Of a DNA stretch of 64,000 bases, positions 46,544 through 53,661 are shown piece after piece (position 1 is the stretch's first letter; each line of letters begins with the position of its first letter). Made by a program: the position numbers and the translations under genes. The notes below the pieces were generated by a model, which worked only from the letters and a program-made list of their open reading frames with translations, was not told the origin of the DNA and did not search any database. This DNA comes from a bacterium. Its GTDB lineage: Bacteria; Cyanobacteriota; Vampirovibrionia; Gastranaerophilales; Gastranaerophilaceae. Location: contig JAFXHF010000015.1 in NCBI GenBank assembly GCA_017536545.1, forward strand, positions 1-64,000, written 5' to 3'.

Positions 46544-46963
46544 TTATTTTAGCCAGAAATATTTACTGTTTAAAATTGAAGAAACTAAATCATAAAAAGG
46601 GTGTGCATTACCGTCAGGAATATTAATAGTTTCGAATTTCCCAGTAGTAGTGTTTGTAGCTCTGATTACTGCATCAGATTGAGCAAAACCATTTCCTTTT
46701 ACATAGTTAAAACCATAGAAAATAGGTTTTTGGTATGTGAATTCAACAGTATGGTCAGGGTGAATTTTTGTTAATTTTTCCATTACCTTTTTGAATGGTT
46801 TTCCTGATAAAAACCCCCATAAACCACTATCTAAATCTGATTTATCAATGTCGTGAAGTAGTTTTGTTTCTGGGTTGAATTTAATCTTAGCGTTAAAGGA
46901 TGGTTGATATTGTTTATTATTTTGAGTCTGATAATTATATGTCTGGGTATTGTATATTTTCAT
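46544..46963 (-). CDS. Small tagged protein of unknown function (139 aa)
   Basis: The leader MKIYNTQTYNYQTQNNKQYQ is rich in Asn, Gln, Tyr and Thr and leads to the tag P21-S-F-N-A25 (QPSFNAKIKF). The body is alpha/beta-like (TKIHPDHTVEFTYQKPIFYG, then AVIRATNTTTGKFETINIPD) with no cysteine, membrane helix or known motif. It lies 17 bp upstream of the YkgJ-like gene on the same strand, so the two tagged proteins are probably co-expressed. AAAAGGAG precedes the ATG. Confidence 0.6.
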   Translation of the reverse strand: MKIYNTQTYNYQTQNNKQYQPSFNAKIKFNPETKLLHDIDKSDLDSGLWGFLSGKPFKKVMEKLTKIHPDHTVEFTYQKPIFYGFNYVKGNGFAQSDAVIRATNTTTGKFETINIPDGNAHPFYDLVSSILNSKYFWLK

Positions 46964-47043
46964 AAAAACTCCTTTTGGGAAATATTAATGTATGTGAAAA
47001 ATAAATTTGCTAGTTTTAGCAATTTTTTTCTTTTACCTGTTTT

Positions 47044-47640
47044 ATGTGTGGTATGAATAATAACAATATTTCTTTTACCTCACTTATAAAACCTGTTGGG
47101 TTTGGCACATTCCATACCATTACCGCACGTATGCCAAAGAGCAGTTATGTTCCATATCCTTGGACATTGAAAGAAGCTGCTCTTGCAACAGATGTATTTA
47201 CCAAATCTGTGAGTGATTGTAGTGTTTATGTTATATCAGATGGTCAAAAAGCTAAAATGTATCATATTTGCCCAGGGTGTGATGATGCCAAGCAATTTGG
47301 ACAAATTGAACGGGACATAGAGTCAACTTTTGATTTGTCTAGTGAAAATATAGAAGCTTTTGTTCTTGGTAGTAAACCTCCGTATATTGCAGGGGATGAT
47401 AGTTATGAATTGTTTGGCAAATTTGAGAACTTTTCAGAAAAACATAATATTCCAACAACAATTTTAAAAGGTGGAAGAGGAGAAAGATTTTTTGCTTATT
47501 CTAGCACAACTGATACTTTGTATATTGCCAATACAGAACCTTTTAATCGTAGTTCAGATCCTCTAACTTCGCCTTTAGATATTTTGAGAAATTGGTTTGA
47601 TAAAGTGGTTATTCACCCAAAAGACAACGTAACTATTTAA
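47044..47640 (+). CDS. CheD-like Cys-His domain protein with N-terminal tag
   Basis: A 201-residue-or-less protein (198 codons from 47044; ATG 47053 is an alternative, and neither has a good ribosome site). The tag is I9-S-F-T-S13 in NNNNISFTSLIKPVGF. SDCSVYVISDGQKAKMYHIC (C59, D66, H74) resembles the C...D...H core of CheD glutamine deamidases. The same core occurs in the protein at 61607-62491, and the two share further similarity (AFVLGSKPPYIAGDDSYELF; ERFFAYSSTTDTLYIAN). Activity on a protein glutamine is possible; no chemotaxis genes are near. Confidence 0.5.
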   Translation: MCGMNNNNISFTSLIKPVGFGTFHTITARMPKSSYVPYPWTLKEAALATDVFTKSVSDCSVYVISDGQKAKMYHICPGCDDAKQFGQIERDIESTFDLSSENIEAFVLGSKPPYIAGDDSYELFGKFENFSEKHNIPTTILKGGRGERFFAYSSTTDTLYIANTEPFNRSSDPLTSPLDILRNWFDKVVIHPKDNVTI

Positions 47641-47641
47641 T

Positions 47642-48175
47642 TTAGGTGTGTGGATAATTTTCAGTATAAAGCATTCTAAATTCACCATACTCGTCTTTTA
47701 TTTTTTGTATGTTGAAGTTATGCATATTTCCACCAGTTTCTGTTACTGGGAATTTAGTTTTGCGGTTGTGATATGAGATTACAGAATTTAAAACTGGGCC
47801 ACCTTTGTTATATTCACGAATTGCAGATTCTTCAAGGTGTTTATTCATATAAAATTTTTCTTTAGTAACTATTTTTTCTTTTAGTGGTCCAGTAAATAAA
47901 GTAGTAACTTTTTTCCACAGTCGTCCTAATCCAAATCTAGAATTATACTTTCTAGTGTGACGTTCTGTTCTAGAAATTGAACCATTCGCATGGATAAAAA
48001 CAAAAACATCATCCTTCATTTGAGGTTTTAAACCGATAGAACCATCTTTGAATACTCTTTGATAAATCGGGATATTTCGCAGTTTGGCATAATCAATGAT
48101 GTTATTAGCAGTTTTTCCGTTTTTGCGGAAATGGTTAGCTATATATGTGAATCTGTTTACAAGTTTTGTTTTCAT
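47642..48175 (-). CDS. Uncharacterised basic protein (177 aa)
   Basis: Very basic (many Lys/Arg), starting MKTKLVNRFTYIANHFRKNG. PIYQRVFKDGSIGLKPQMKD and VFVFIHANGSISRTERHTRK suggest a beta-rich start, followed by a helix-plus-coil end. No signal peptide, membrane segment or known motif. It is convergent with the CheD-like gene (1-bp gap) and divergent from the next gene. Such lone basic proteins sit throughout this lineage-specific cluster; no function can be offered. Confidence 0.55.
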   Translation of the reverse strand: MKTKLVNRFTYIANHFRKNGKTANNIIDYAKLRNIPIYQRVFKDGSIGLKPQMKDDVFVFIHANGSISRTERHTRKYNSRFGLGRLWKKVTTLFTGPLKEKIVTKEKFYMNKHLEESAIREYNKGGPVLNSVISYHNRKTKFPVTETGGNMHNFNIQKIKDEYGEFRMLYTENYPHT

Positions 48176-48282
48176 ACTTACAATAAAGCTCCTAAAAATA
48201 TTTTTTGCGGGTTGCTTTTTCTGACAAATTTATTTTTTACGTGTTTTGTATAGAATAAAAATAAGGACGATAGGAGAAAGTA

Positions 48283-48774
48283 ATGAAAACATTTGAAATA
48301 CAATACCCCGCAAATACAAAATATGTAAGTCAAAGAAATACTGAAAATTTGGTAGGAGATAAAGGTAAGACTATAAATTATTCCACTCCAGACGGAGCAT
48401 TCAGTGTTCATAGAACAGAACAAGGTATGAGTTCTGTATACATAAATAATAAAACTGGTAGAAGTGTTACTCAAGATGTGCGTGGTGATATTGGTGATGT
48501 GTTTTCAGCCAAAGTTACTACTGTTAGCAACGGTAAACATAGTTGTCAATCTATTCAAACCTTGATGAAAGATGGTACTTATAAAGTTGAAAGATTAATC
48601 GATGGTATGGAAATTGGCGGTTATGTGTATAAACCTGTTGATAGATCTTTCAAAGGTATTAAAGGGTTTTTAGAAAAAGCTATTGTGTATTTTACAACTG
48701 ATATAAATGGTTGTGAAAAAGCAAAAATCGCACCAATTGCTCGTAGAGTGTTGGCAAAAATCAGACATTTTTAA
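48283..48774 (+). CDS. Uncharacterised protein (163 aa)
   Basis: Begins MKTFEIQYPANTKYVSQRNT behind AGGAGAAAG, a strong ribosome site. The first 110 residues look like repeated short beta strands (YSTPDGAFSVHRTEQGMSSV; DGTYKVERLIDGMEIGGYVY) with a GGY turn. A C-terminal helix (SFKGIKGFLEKAIVYFTTDI) is followed by a basic end. The next gene starts 9 bp later, so it is co-transcribed with the phosphatase-like gene. Family not recognised; no tag motif. Confidence 0.6.
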   Translation: MKTFEIQYPANTKYVSQRNTENLVGDKGKTINYSTPDGAFSVHRTEQGMSSVYINNKTGRSVTQDVRGDIGDVFSAKVTTVSNGKHSCQSIQTLMKDGTYKVERLIDGMEIGGYVYKPVDRSFKGIKGFLEKAIVYFTTDINGCEKAKIAPIARRVLAKIRHF

Positions 48775-48783
48775 GGTACAGGC

Positions 48784-49704
48784 ATGAAGATTCAACCAAT
48801 TTACAATACAAGAATAGCTTTTAAATCTCGTGATTATGAAGATGACGGAATTTTGGGTTATGACGATAAACAATCTCAGGATGTTCGTCAGGCTATTCGA
48901 AATTGGCAAGAAATTTATTATACACCTTATCAAAGCCTTTATAAAAAGGAATGTAATTTGTCAGAATATCAAATGAATCAGCTTTTAGGTTCATTGATGC
49001 AAGGCCCAAAAGTTGTTGACTATAGCAAAGTCACAGGGATTCCAGCGTATCATGTTAGACCTGTTGAAGGTACAGATGAAACTTGTTATCGTGGTTCAAC
49101 ATTAGTCAATACTCCAGAAGCACTGAAAACTTTGAAAAGTGCTGGAATCGAGCGTGTAATTGACCTTGTTGGGTATTATAATTATGAGAAAAATGTACAA
49201 GAAGCAGGGTTGGAATACCATTGTCCTATATTTGGTCGAAACCAATTGGGAGTATGGGAAGAAGATGCTTTTTATAGTAAAGAAGATTTACTAGCAAAAG
49301 AATTTAGATATTATACTCCAATTGAGATAATGAAAAACGAGAAATATATAAATCGCAGAGAAAAAGATTATGAACATTATATAAAAAGGTCTGTTAAACG
49401 TTTTGTTAAATATATTGAACTTATGCAGAAAGGATATTACTACATTGGTTGTGAGTATGGAACTTATAAAACCGACGACTTTTTACTTTTAAATGAATAT
49501 TTTAACCCTAAAGTTGAAGCGAATGTTCCTCGTGGTGAAATGTTCAAACTCGATTTGATGAAACAATTATATGAAAATTTAACGCCTGAAGATAAAAAAC
49601 GCATGGGTTGGACAAAAGAATTTGATGAAAATGTTCCTAAAAGAATTCAAATGGCAATAGATGCAAATATTAGATTTGAAGAAGAGCGTGAACGTTTTTG
49701 GTAA
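48784..49704 (+). CDS. Tyrosine-phosphatase-like protein with CX5K loop and N-terminal tag
   Basis: A 306-residue protein. ALKTLKSAGIERVIDLVGYY and the following AGLEYHCPIF match the start of the lipid/tyrosine phosphatase fold (Y_phosphatase3 style). YYYIGCEYGTYKTDD places C223 and K229 where HCxxGxxRT normally is, so the CX5R signature is CX5K. The catalytic Arg is replaced by Lys, and activity may be weak or lost. The leader MKIQPIYNTRIAFKSRDYED holds the tag I11-A-F-K-S15. The last quarter is helical and acidic/basic (TPEDKKRMGWTKEFDENVPK). A terminator follows. Confidence 0.55.
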   Translation: MKIQPIYNTRIAFKSRDYEDDGILGYDDKQSQDVRQAIRNWQEIYYTPYQSLYKKECNLSEYQMNQLLGSLMQGPKVVDYSKVTGIPAYHVRPVEGTDETCYRGSTLVNTPEALKTLKSAGIERVIDLVGYYNYEKNVQEAGLEYHCPIFGRNQLGVWEEDAFYSKEDLLAKEFRYYTPIEIMKNEKYINRREKDYEHYIKRSVKRFVKYIELMQKGYYYIGCEYGTYKTDDFLLLNEYFNPKVEANVPRGEMFKLDLMKQLYENLTPEDKKRMGWTKEFDENVPKRIQMAIDANIRFEEERERFW

Positions 49705-49711
49705 ATAAAAA

Positions 49712-49729
49712 AGACCGCTTTTGCGGTCT
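49712..49729 (+). terminator. Terminator after the phosphatase-like gene
   Basis: AGACCGC (49712-49718), loop TTTT, GCGGTCT (49723-49729). The stem is perfect but the T tract is weak. The remaining stretch 49730-50230 holds a 58-aa minus-strand gene and the promoter of the next gene. Confidence 0.6.
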
Positions 49730-49821
49730 ATGTTCTATTCCTAATTCAAAATTTATCCTAATTCCTTAATTGTTTTTTTCTTTCCTTTTGTTTCCTAATT
49801 TCCAACGAGCTAGATTTAACT

Positions 49822-49998
49822 CTATGCGATGAAGTTTGTTCCGTAACGGTTTGCTCCGTGGAAGAATGATTGTTTCATCATCTGAGTTAAAGTCTTTTTC
49901 ACAATCTTTTTATCGCTAAATTCAACTTCTTGAAGGGCTTTTGATGTATCTTTATATGCACTTGTAACTGCATCAGAAAATAATAGCATTGTAGCCAT
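49822..49998 (-). CDS. Small helical protein (58 aa)
   Basis: A short gene: ATG at 49998 behind AAGAGAGGAC encodes MATMLLFSDAVTSAYKDTSK, continuing ALQEVEFSDKKIVKKTLTQM and ending HGANRYGTNFIA before TAG. It is helical and amphipathic, with no signal peptide. It is transcribed away from the large filament-like protein gene with a 232-bp shared intergenic region, so common control is possible. The strong ribosome site and sensible codon use support it; the family is not recognised. Confidence 0.55.
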   Translation of the reverse strand: MATMLLFSDAVTSAYKDTSKALQEVEFSDKKIVKKTLTQMMKQSFFHGANRYGTNFIA

Positions 49999-50166
49999 AG
50001 TTTTGTCCTCTCTTAATTTTGAATCTTACTTAAACTTTTAAACTAATTTTCTTTTTCTTTAATTATCTCTTACATATATATAAAAACTTCCTATAAAAAA
50101 ATATTGACTTTTTATATTCAAAATATATAAAAGTTGTTACATAACTTTACAATAGGGTAAATTTAT

Positions 50167-50194
50167 TAAAGAAACTGAATAAATAAGCCGATAA
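50167..50194 (+). promoter_or_regulatory. Sigma-28 (FliA)-like promoter
   Basis: GCCGATAA (50187-50194) is an exact copy of the enterobacterial sigma-28 -10 consensus; TAAA (50167-50170) lies 16 bp upstream (consensus spacing 15). The next gene starts 37 bp downstream. The -35 box and spacing are imperfect. Confidence 0.5.
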
Positions 50195-50230
50195 CAATAG
50201 TAATAAGTTATGAAAGGATAATTGTAAGAA

Positions 50231-51583
50231 ATGGGAATTTCAGCATCACAAGCAAGATTATTAACAATTACAGCTAGGCTGACTTCTAATGAGTACGAAT
50301 CTCAACAAATTTCTAATGCAAAAATGAGATTGGCAACTCAGTCAGAACAAGCTAGTAACGAATATCTTGCAGCATTGAATCAAAGACAATTACAGTTCGT
50401 AACTTACGATGCTCAAGGTACTCCTGTTACAGAAAGTTTAACAGCTAATGCATTGTACCAGTATGCTGATATGAAAAATCAATATGCACTAATGAATTCT
50501 CATGGTCAGATTATGGTTGCTAATCTTGATGCGAAAAACTTCGAAAAAGCAAATAATTTAACAGAATTTTTAGCTGCATATGGTATTGAAAAAACATATA
50601 GAACTGAATCTTTAGCAAAAAATGCTGATCTATTAGAAAATGATGTAGCTCATGGCGGTGTTAAAGATTATTATGATGCTTGGGAAGAAGCTATTAATAA
50701 TGTAATTCATAGTACATTTGGCGATGGTAGTGGTGGTACAATTTCTTCTGATCAAATGTATCAAATTGAAAAACAAGCTGCATTTACTGAATATAATGAA
50801 GCATTAGCAAATTACGAAAAACAAGTTACATTATATAATTCAGGTGTAAATGTTGATTTAGCTACAGCAACTGAGAGATTGTCTACTGCGAAACAAAATT
50901 ACAGTGATACAATTACTTTTGATAAATGGGCTCAATCTGTAGCAGCATTTACAACAAATGGTGCAGGTGAAAAAATTGAGACTCAAGTATTCAAAGATGT
51001 ACAAAAATATTATGAAGTATTAGAAGAGTTTTTAGCTGAGGCTGAAGATTTGGGATGTACAAATATTAATGAAACTTATGAATACAACGATGCAACTAAA
51101 GCTCAATGGTACACAAATTTATGGTACAAAATGAACGGTGCATCTTCTGATAAGTCAGCTCAAGGTAATAGAGCAGCAAGCTATACTGTTCTTGATCCAA
51201 AACTTGCAGCAAGTAAAGATTGGATTCAAGATGCTTTAGAGCAAGGTATAGTTTCAATTGAAGTTGCTTCTTATCAAGATGCTTCAAACTTGATTGAAAA
51301 TGAAAGCAGACCTTTAACAGTAACATTACAAGGTATCACTTGGGCACCAACTGAATACGGTTCTTGTATTGATTTTACTGAAGTTGATGATGATAAAGCT
51401 GTAGCTAAAGCTGAAGCTGAATACCAAAAGAAAAATAACGAAATTTCTGCAAAAGATAAACGTTATGAAAGCAAAATTAAAACTTTAGATACAGAACACA
51501 ACGCATTACAAACACAATATGAGTCTGTAAAATCTGCAATGACAAAAAATATTGACAGATCATTCAAAACATTCTCAGGTTAA
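50231..51583 (+). CDS. MGISASQARLL-type helical, filament-like protein
   Basis: A 450-residue protein without a signal peptide. The N-terminus MGISASQARLLTITARLTSN and the following EYESQQISNAKMRLATQSEQ form a long amphipathic helix like the D0 region of flagellar rod/hook/flagellin-type subunits. The C-terminus (DTEHNALQTQYESVKSAMTK, then NIDRSFKTFSG) is a matching helix, so the ends could pair as in axial proteins. The middle is acidic and helical with a Gly-rich patch. A sigma-28-like promoter lies upstream. I infer an exported axial or secreted structural protein; identity is not proven. Confidence 0.5.
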   Translation: MGISASQARLLTITARLTSNEYESQQISNAKMRLATQSEQASNEYLAALNQRQLQFVTYDAQGTPVTESLTANALYQYADMKNQYALMNSHGQIMVANLDAKNFEKANNLTEFLAAYGIEKTYRTESLAKNADLLENDVAHGGVKDYYDAWEEAINNVIHSTFGDGSGGTISSDQMYQIEKQAAFTEYNEALANYEKQVTLYNSGVNVDLATATERLSTAKQNYSDTITFDKWAQSVAAFTTNGAGEKIETQVFKDVQKYYEVLEEFLAEAEDLGCTNINETYEYNDATKAQWYTNLWYKMNGASSDKSAQGNRAASYTVLDPKLAASKDWIQDALEQGIVSIEVASYQDASNLIENESRPLTVTLQGITWAPTEYGSCIDFTEVDDDKAVAKAEAEYQKKNNEISAKDKRYESKIKTLDTEHNALQTQYESVKSAMTKNIDRSFKTFSG

Positions 51584-51673
51584 TAAGATTTATAACTTTA
51601 TTTTTCCCCTACAAATTTTTTATTTTCCCTCCACTTTATAGTATAATTAAGCTATTAGATGGAGGTTTTTATT

Positions 51674-52666
51674 ATGCGTACAATAACATTGATTAACGGT
51701 GATGGTATCGGGCCAGAAATTTCAAATAGCGTTGTGGAAATTATCAAGGCTAGTGGATTAGACATTGATTGGGATATTCAAACAGCGGGTGAAGATGTTA
51801 TTGCTACAGAAGGTGTTCCGCTACCTAATAGAGTTTTAGAGTCAATCAAAAAAAATAAAATTGCACTTAAAGCTCCTGTTACAACACCGATTGGTAAAGG
51901 TTTCAGATCTGTTAATGTGCAATTGAGAAAAGATTTGGATTTGTACGCAAATTTACGTCCTTGCAAAAATCTTCCTGGGGTTGCAACTAGATTTGATAAT
52001 GTGGATTTGGTGGTAGTTAGAGAAAATACAGAAGATTTATACGCTGGTGTTGAAGAGCAAATTGATGAAAACACAGCTCATAGTATCAAAATTATTACAA
52101 GAAAAGCATCTGAACGTATCTGTAAATTTGCTTTTGACTACGCTGTGAAAAATAACAGGCATGAAGTTTGTGTCGTTACAAAAGCTAATATTATGAAACT
52201 TTCTGATGGTTTGTTCTTAGATACATTTAGACAAGTTGCACAGAATTATCCGCAGATTAAAGCTAGAGAAATTTTGGTTGATAACCTTTGTATGCAACTA
52301 GTTCAAGACCCAACAAGATTTGATGTTTTAGTTTTACCAAACCTTTATGGTGATATAGTTTCAGATTTGACTGCAGGCTTGATTGGTGGATTGGGTGTTG
52401 CTCAAGGTGCTAATATCGGTCTTGAATGTGCAGTGTTTGAGCCTGTTCATGGTTCAGCTCCTGATATTAAAGGGCAAAACAAAGCTAATCCTACTGCGTT
52501 ATTGTTATCAGCTATCGAAATGCTTAAATATATTGGTGAAAACGGGCATGCTGATAAGATTGAAAAAGCATTATTTCAGACCTTAGCTGACGGAAATAAA
52601 ACTGCTGATTTAGGTGGAAGCTTATCAACAACTGAATTTACTGCAAAAATTATTGCGAATTTATAG
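51674..52666 (+). CDS. NAD-dependent isocitrate / isopropylmalate dehydrogenase family enzyme
   Basis: Oxidatively decarboxylates a 2-hydroxy acid, most likely isocitrate. The 330 residues begin MRTITLINGDGIGPEISNSV. Family landmarks are RENTEDLYAGVEEQI (substrate site), VTKANIMKLSDG, LPNLYGDIVSDLTAGLIGGL (metal Asp residues) and VHGSAPDIKGQNKANPTALL (nucleotide loop; the pattern suggests NAD). The ATG at 51674 follows TGGAGG with 9 bp spacing; an in-frame ATG at 51659 overlaps that site. 3-isopropylmalate remains possible. The acyltransferase follows after 8 bp. Confidence 0.85.
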   Translation: MRTITLINGDGIGPEISNSVVEIIKASGLDIDWDIQTAGEDVIATEGVPLPNRVLESIKKNKIALKAPVTTPIGKGFRSVNVQLRKDLDLYANLRPCKNLPGVATRFDNVDLVVVRENTEDLYAGVEEQIDENTAHSIKIITRKASERICKFAFDYAVKNNRHEVCVVTKANIMKLSDGLFLDTFRQVAQNYPQIKAREILVDNLCMQLVQDPTRFDVLVLPNLYGDIVSDLTAGLIGGLGVAQGANIGLECAVFEPVHGSAPDIKGQNKANPTALLLSAIEMLKYIGENGHADKIEKALFQTLADGNKTADLGGSLSTTEFTAKIIANL

Positions 52667-52674
52667 GGGGTATA

Positions 52675-53304
52675 ATGAGTAAGAATAATTTGAAAAGGTT
52701 TATAAATAAAATATTCTATCGCCCAGTTATAAAAATTTCGGGGGGGGGGGGTAACCTTATTGCAATCCCTGACAGTGTTTCCGCCCGTCGGGTAAGTATC
52801 GAAATTTATGGTAGTAACAATAAAATTATTGTTGGTGAGGGGGCGTATTTACATAACACTCGCATTCGTGTAGGTTTTTCTAATTGTCCAGTTGAAAACT
52901 GTATTGTTAAGATAGGAGATAGTACAAGTTTTAATGAAGTGTTGATTCAACTGGGCGAATCTGATAGTGTGGTTGAAGTTGGGTCAGGTTGTATGTGTTC
53001 TCATGGTATTGAGTTGAATTGCACTGACCACCATACAATTTTTAATGCTGATGGTGAAGTTATAAATGTTGGTAAATCCATAAAAATAGGTTCAAAGGTT
53101 TGGATTTGTAAAAATGTTAAAGTCATGAAGAATACTAATGTTCCTGATGGTTGTGTGCTCGCACAAAATTCAATCATAACAAAGAACTTTACGCAGGAGA
53201 ACTGTATAATTGCGGGTAATCCTGGGCGTGTTGTAAAAGAAAATATTAGATGGGATAGATTAAGACCTCAAAATGCTTTGAGAGGGCTAAAAGCTAATCC
53301 TTAG
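52675..53304 (+). CDS. Hexapeptide-repeat acyltransferase with phase-variable-looking G tract
   Basis: A 209-residue left-handed beta-helix acyltransferase, probably O-acetylating a surface sugar. Hexapeptide repeats run from about 55 to 185 (GSNNKIIVGEGAYLHNTRIR; NVGKSIKIGSKVWICKNVKV). NCTDHHTIF supplies the probable catalytic His and IIAGNPGRVVKENIRW is the usual cap. A run of 12 G (52740-52751) encodes GGGG near residue 23; slippage by one base would truncate the protein within a few codons. The frame is open in this copy. GGGGG precedes the ATG. Confidence 0.85.
   Translation: MSKNNLKRFINKIFYRPVIKISGGGGNLIAIPDSVSARRVSIEIYGSNNKIIVGEGAYLHNTRIRVGFSNCPVENCIVKIGDSTSFNEVLIQLGESDSVVEVGSGCMCSHGIELNCTDHHTIFNADGEVINVGKSIKIGSKVWICKNVKVMKNTNVPDGCVLAQNSIITKNFTQENCIIAGNPGRVVKENIRWDRLRPQNALRGLKANP
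52740..52751 (+). repeat. Homopolymeric G12 tract inside the acyltransferase gene
   Basis: Twelve consecutive G in a strongly AT-rich genome, at codons 22-26. Such tracts mutate by slipped-strand mispairing and are contingency loci in other bacteria. Confidence 0.85.
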
Positions 53305-53597
53305 TGTTTTTCTGATAATTGTTTCGTGTCCCGTTCGTCTTACTCATCGCAAGCCGGTACCGACACTTCACATCGGCCGAGGACTTCCGCCTCGCATTAA
53401 ACGGCACCGCTCACACTTGCAACGAAAACTCAACGTTTACGTTGACGCGTGTTCGTCTCTCTCTTCGTTCGTGCCTCTGCTCGGCGGAGGCAGTGGTATA
53501 GATTTTGCTACAAAATTTTCAAATAGCCCTGCGGAGCACGTTTATTTTACAAGTCTTATTAGCCGTTAGTGGCATGGTGCCCCGTCCGGCCGAGGAC
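53305..53597. other. GC-rich islet without a convincing gene
   Basis: About 290 bp between the acyltransferase and the terminator of the TPR gene, far richer in G and C than all neighbours, most strongly at 53319-53500. It contains short inverted stretches (GCCTCTGCTCGGCGGAGGC at 53471-53489) and CGTT/TCGT-rich runs. A 60-codon plus-strand frame exists but lacks a ribosome site. No RNA family was recognised. It could be a foreign fragment or part of a repeat family. Confidence 0.5.
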
Positions 53598-53627
53598 AAA
53601 AAAAGACGCTTGAAATTACCAAGCGTC
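53598..53627 (-). terminator. Terminator of the TPR gene
   Basis: On the minus strand GACGCTTG (53627-53620) pairs with CAAGCGTC (53612-53605), followed by a run of T. Confidence 0.85.
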
Positions 53628-53661
53628 ACATTACCTCTTTAATACAATGTAAAATATATCC

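Noticed and set aside
53319-53501. A 60-codon frame in the GC-rich islet
   Set aside because: No ribosome site, no start context, and low-complexity translation; it is probably chance in GC-rich DNA.
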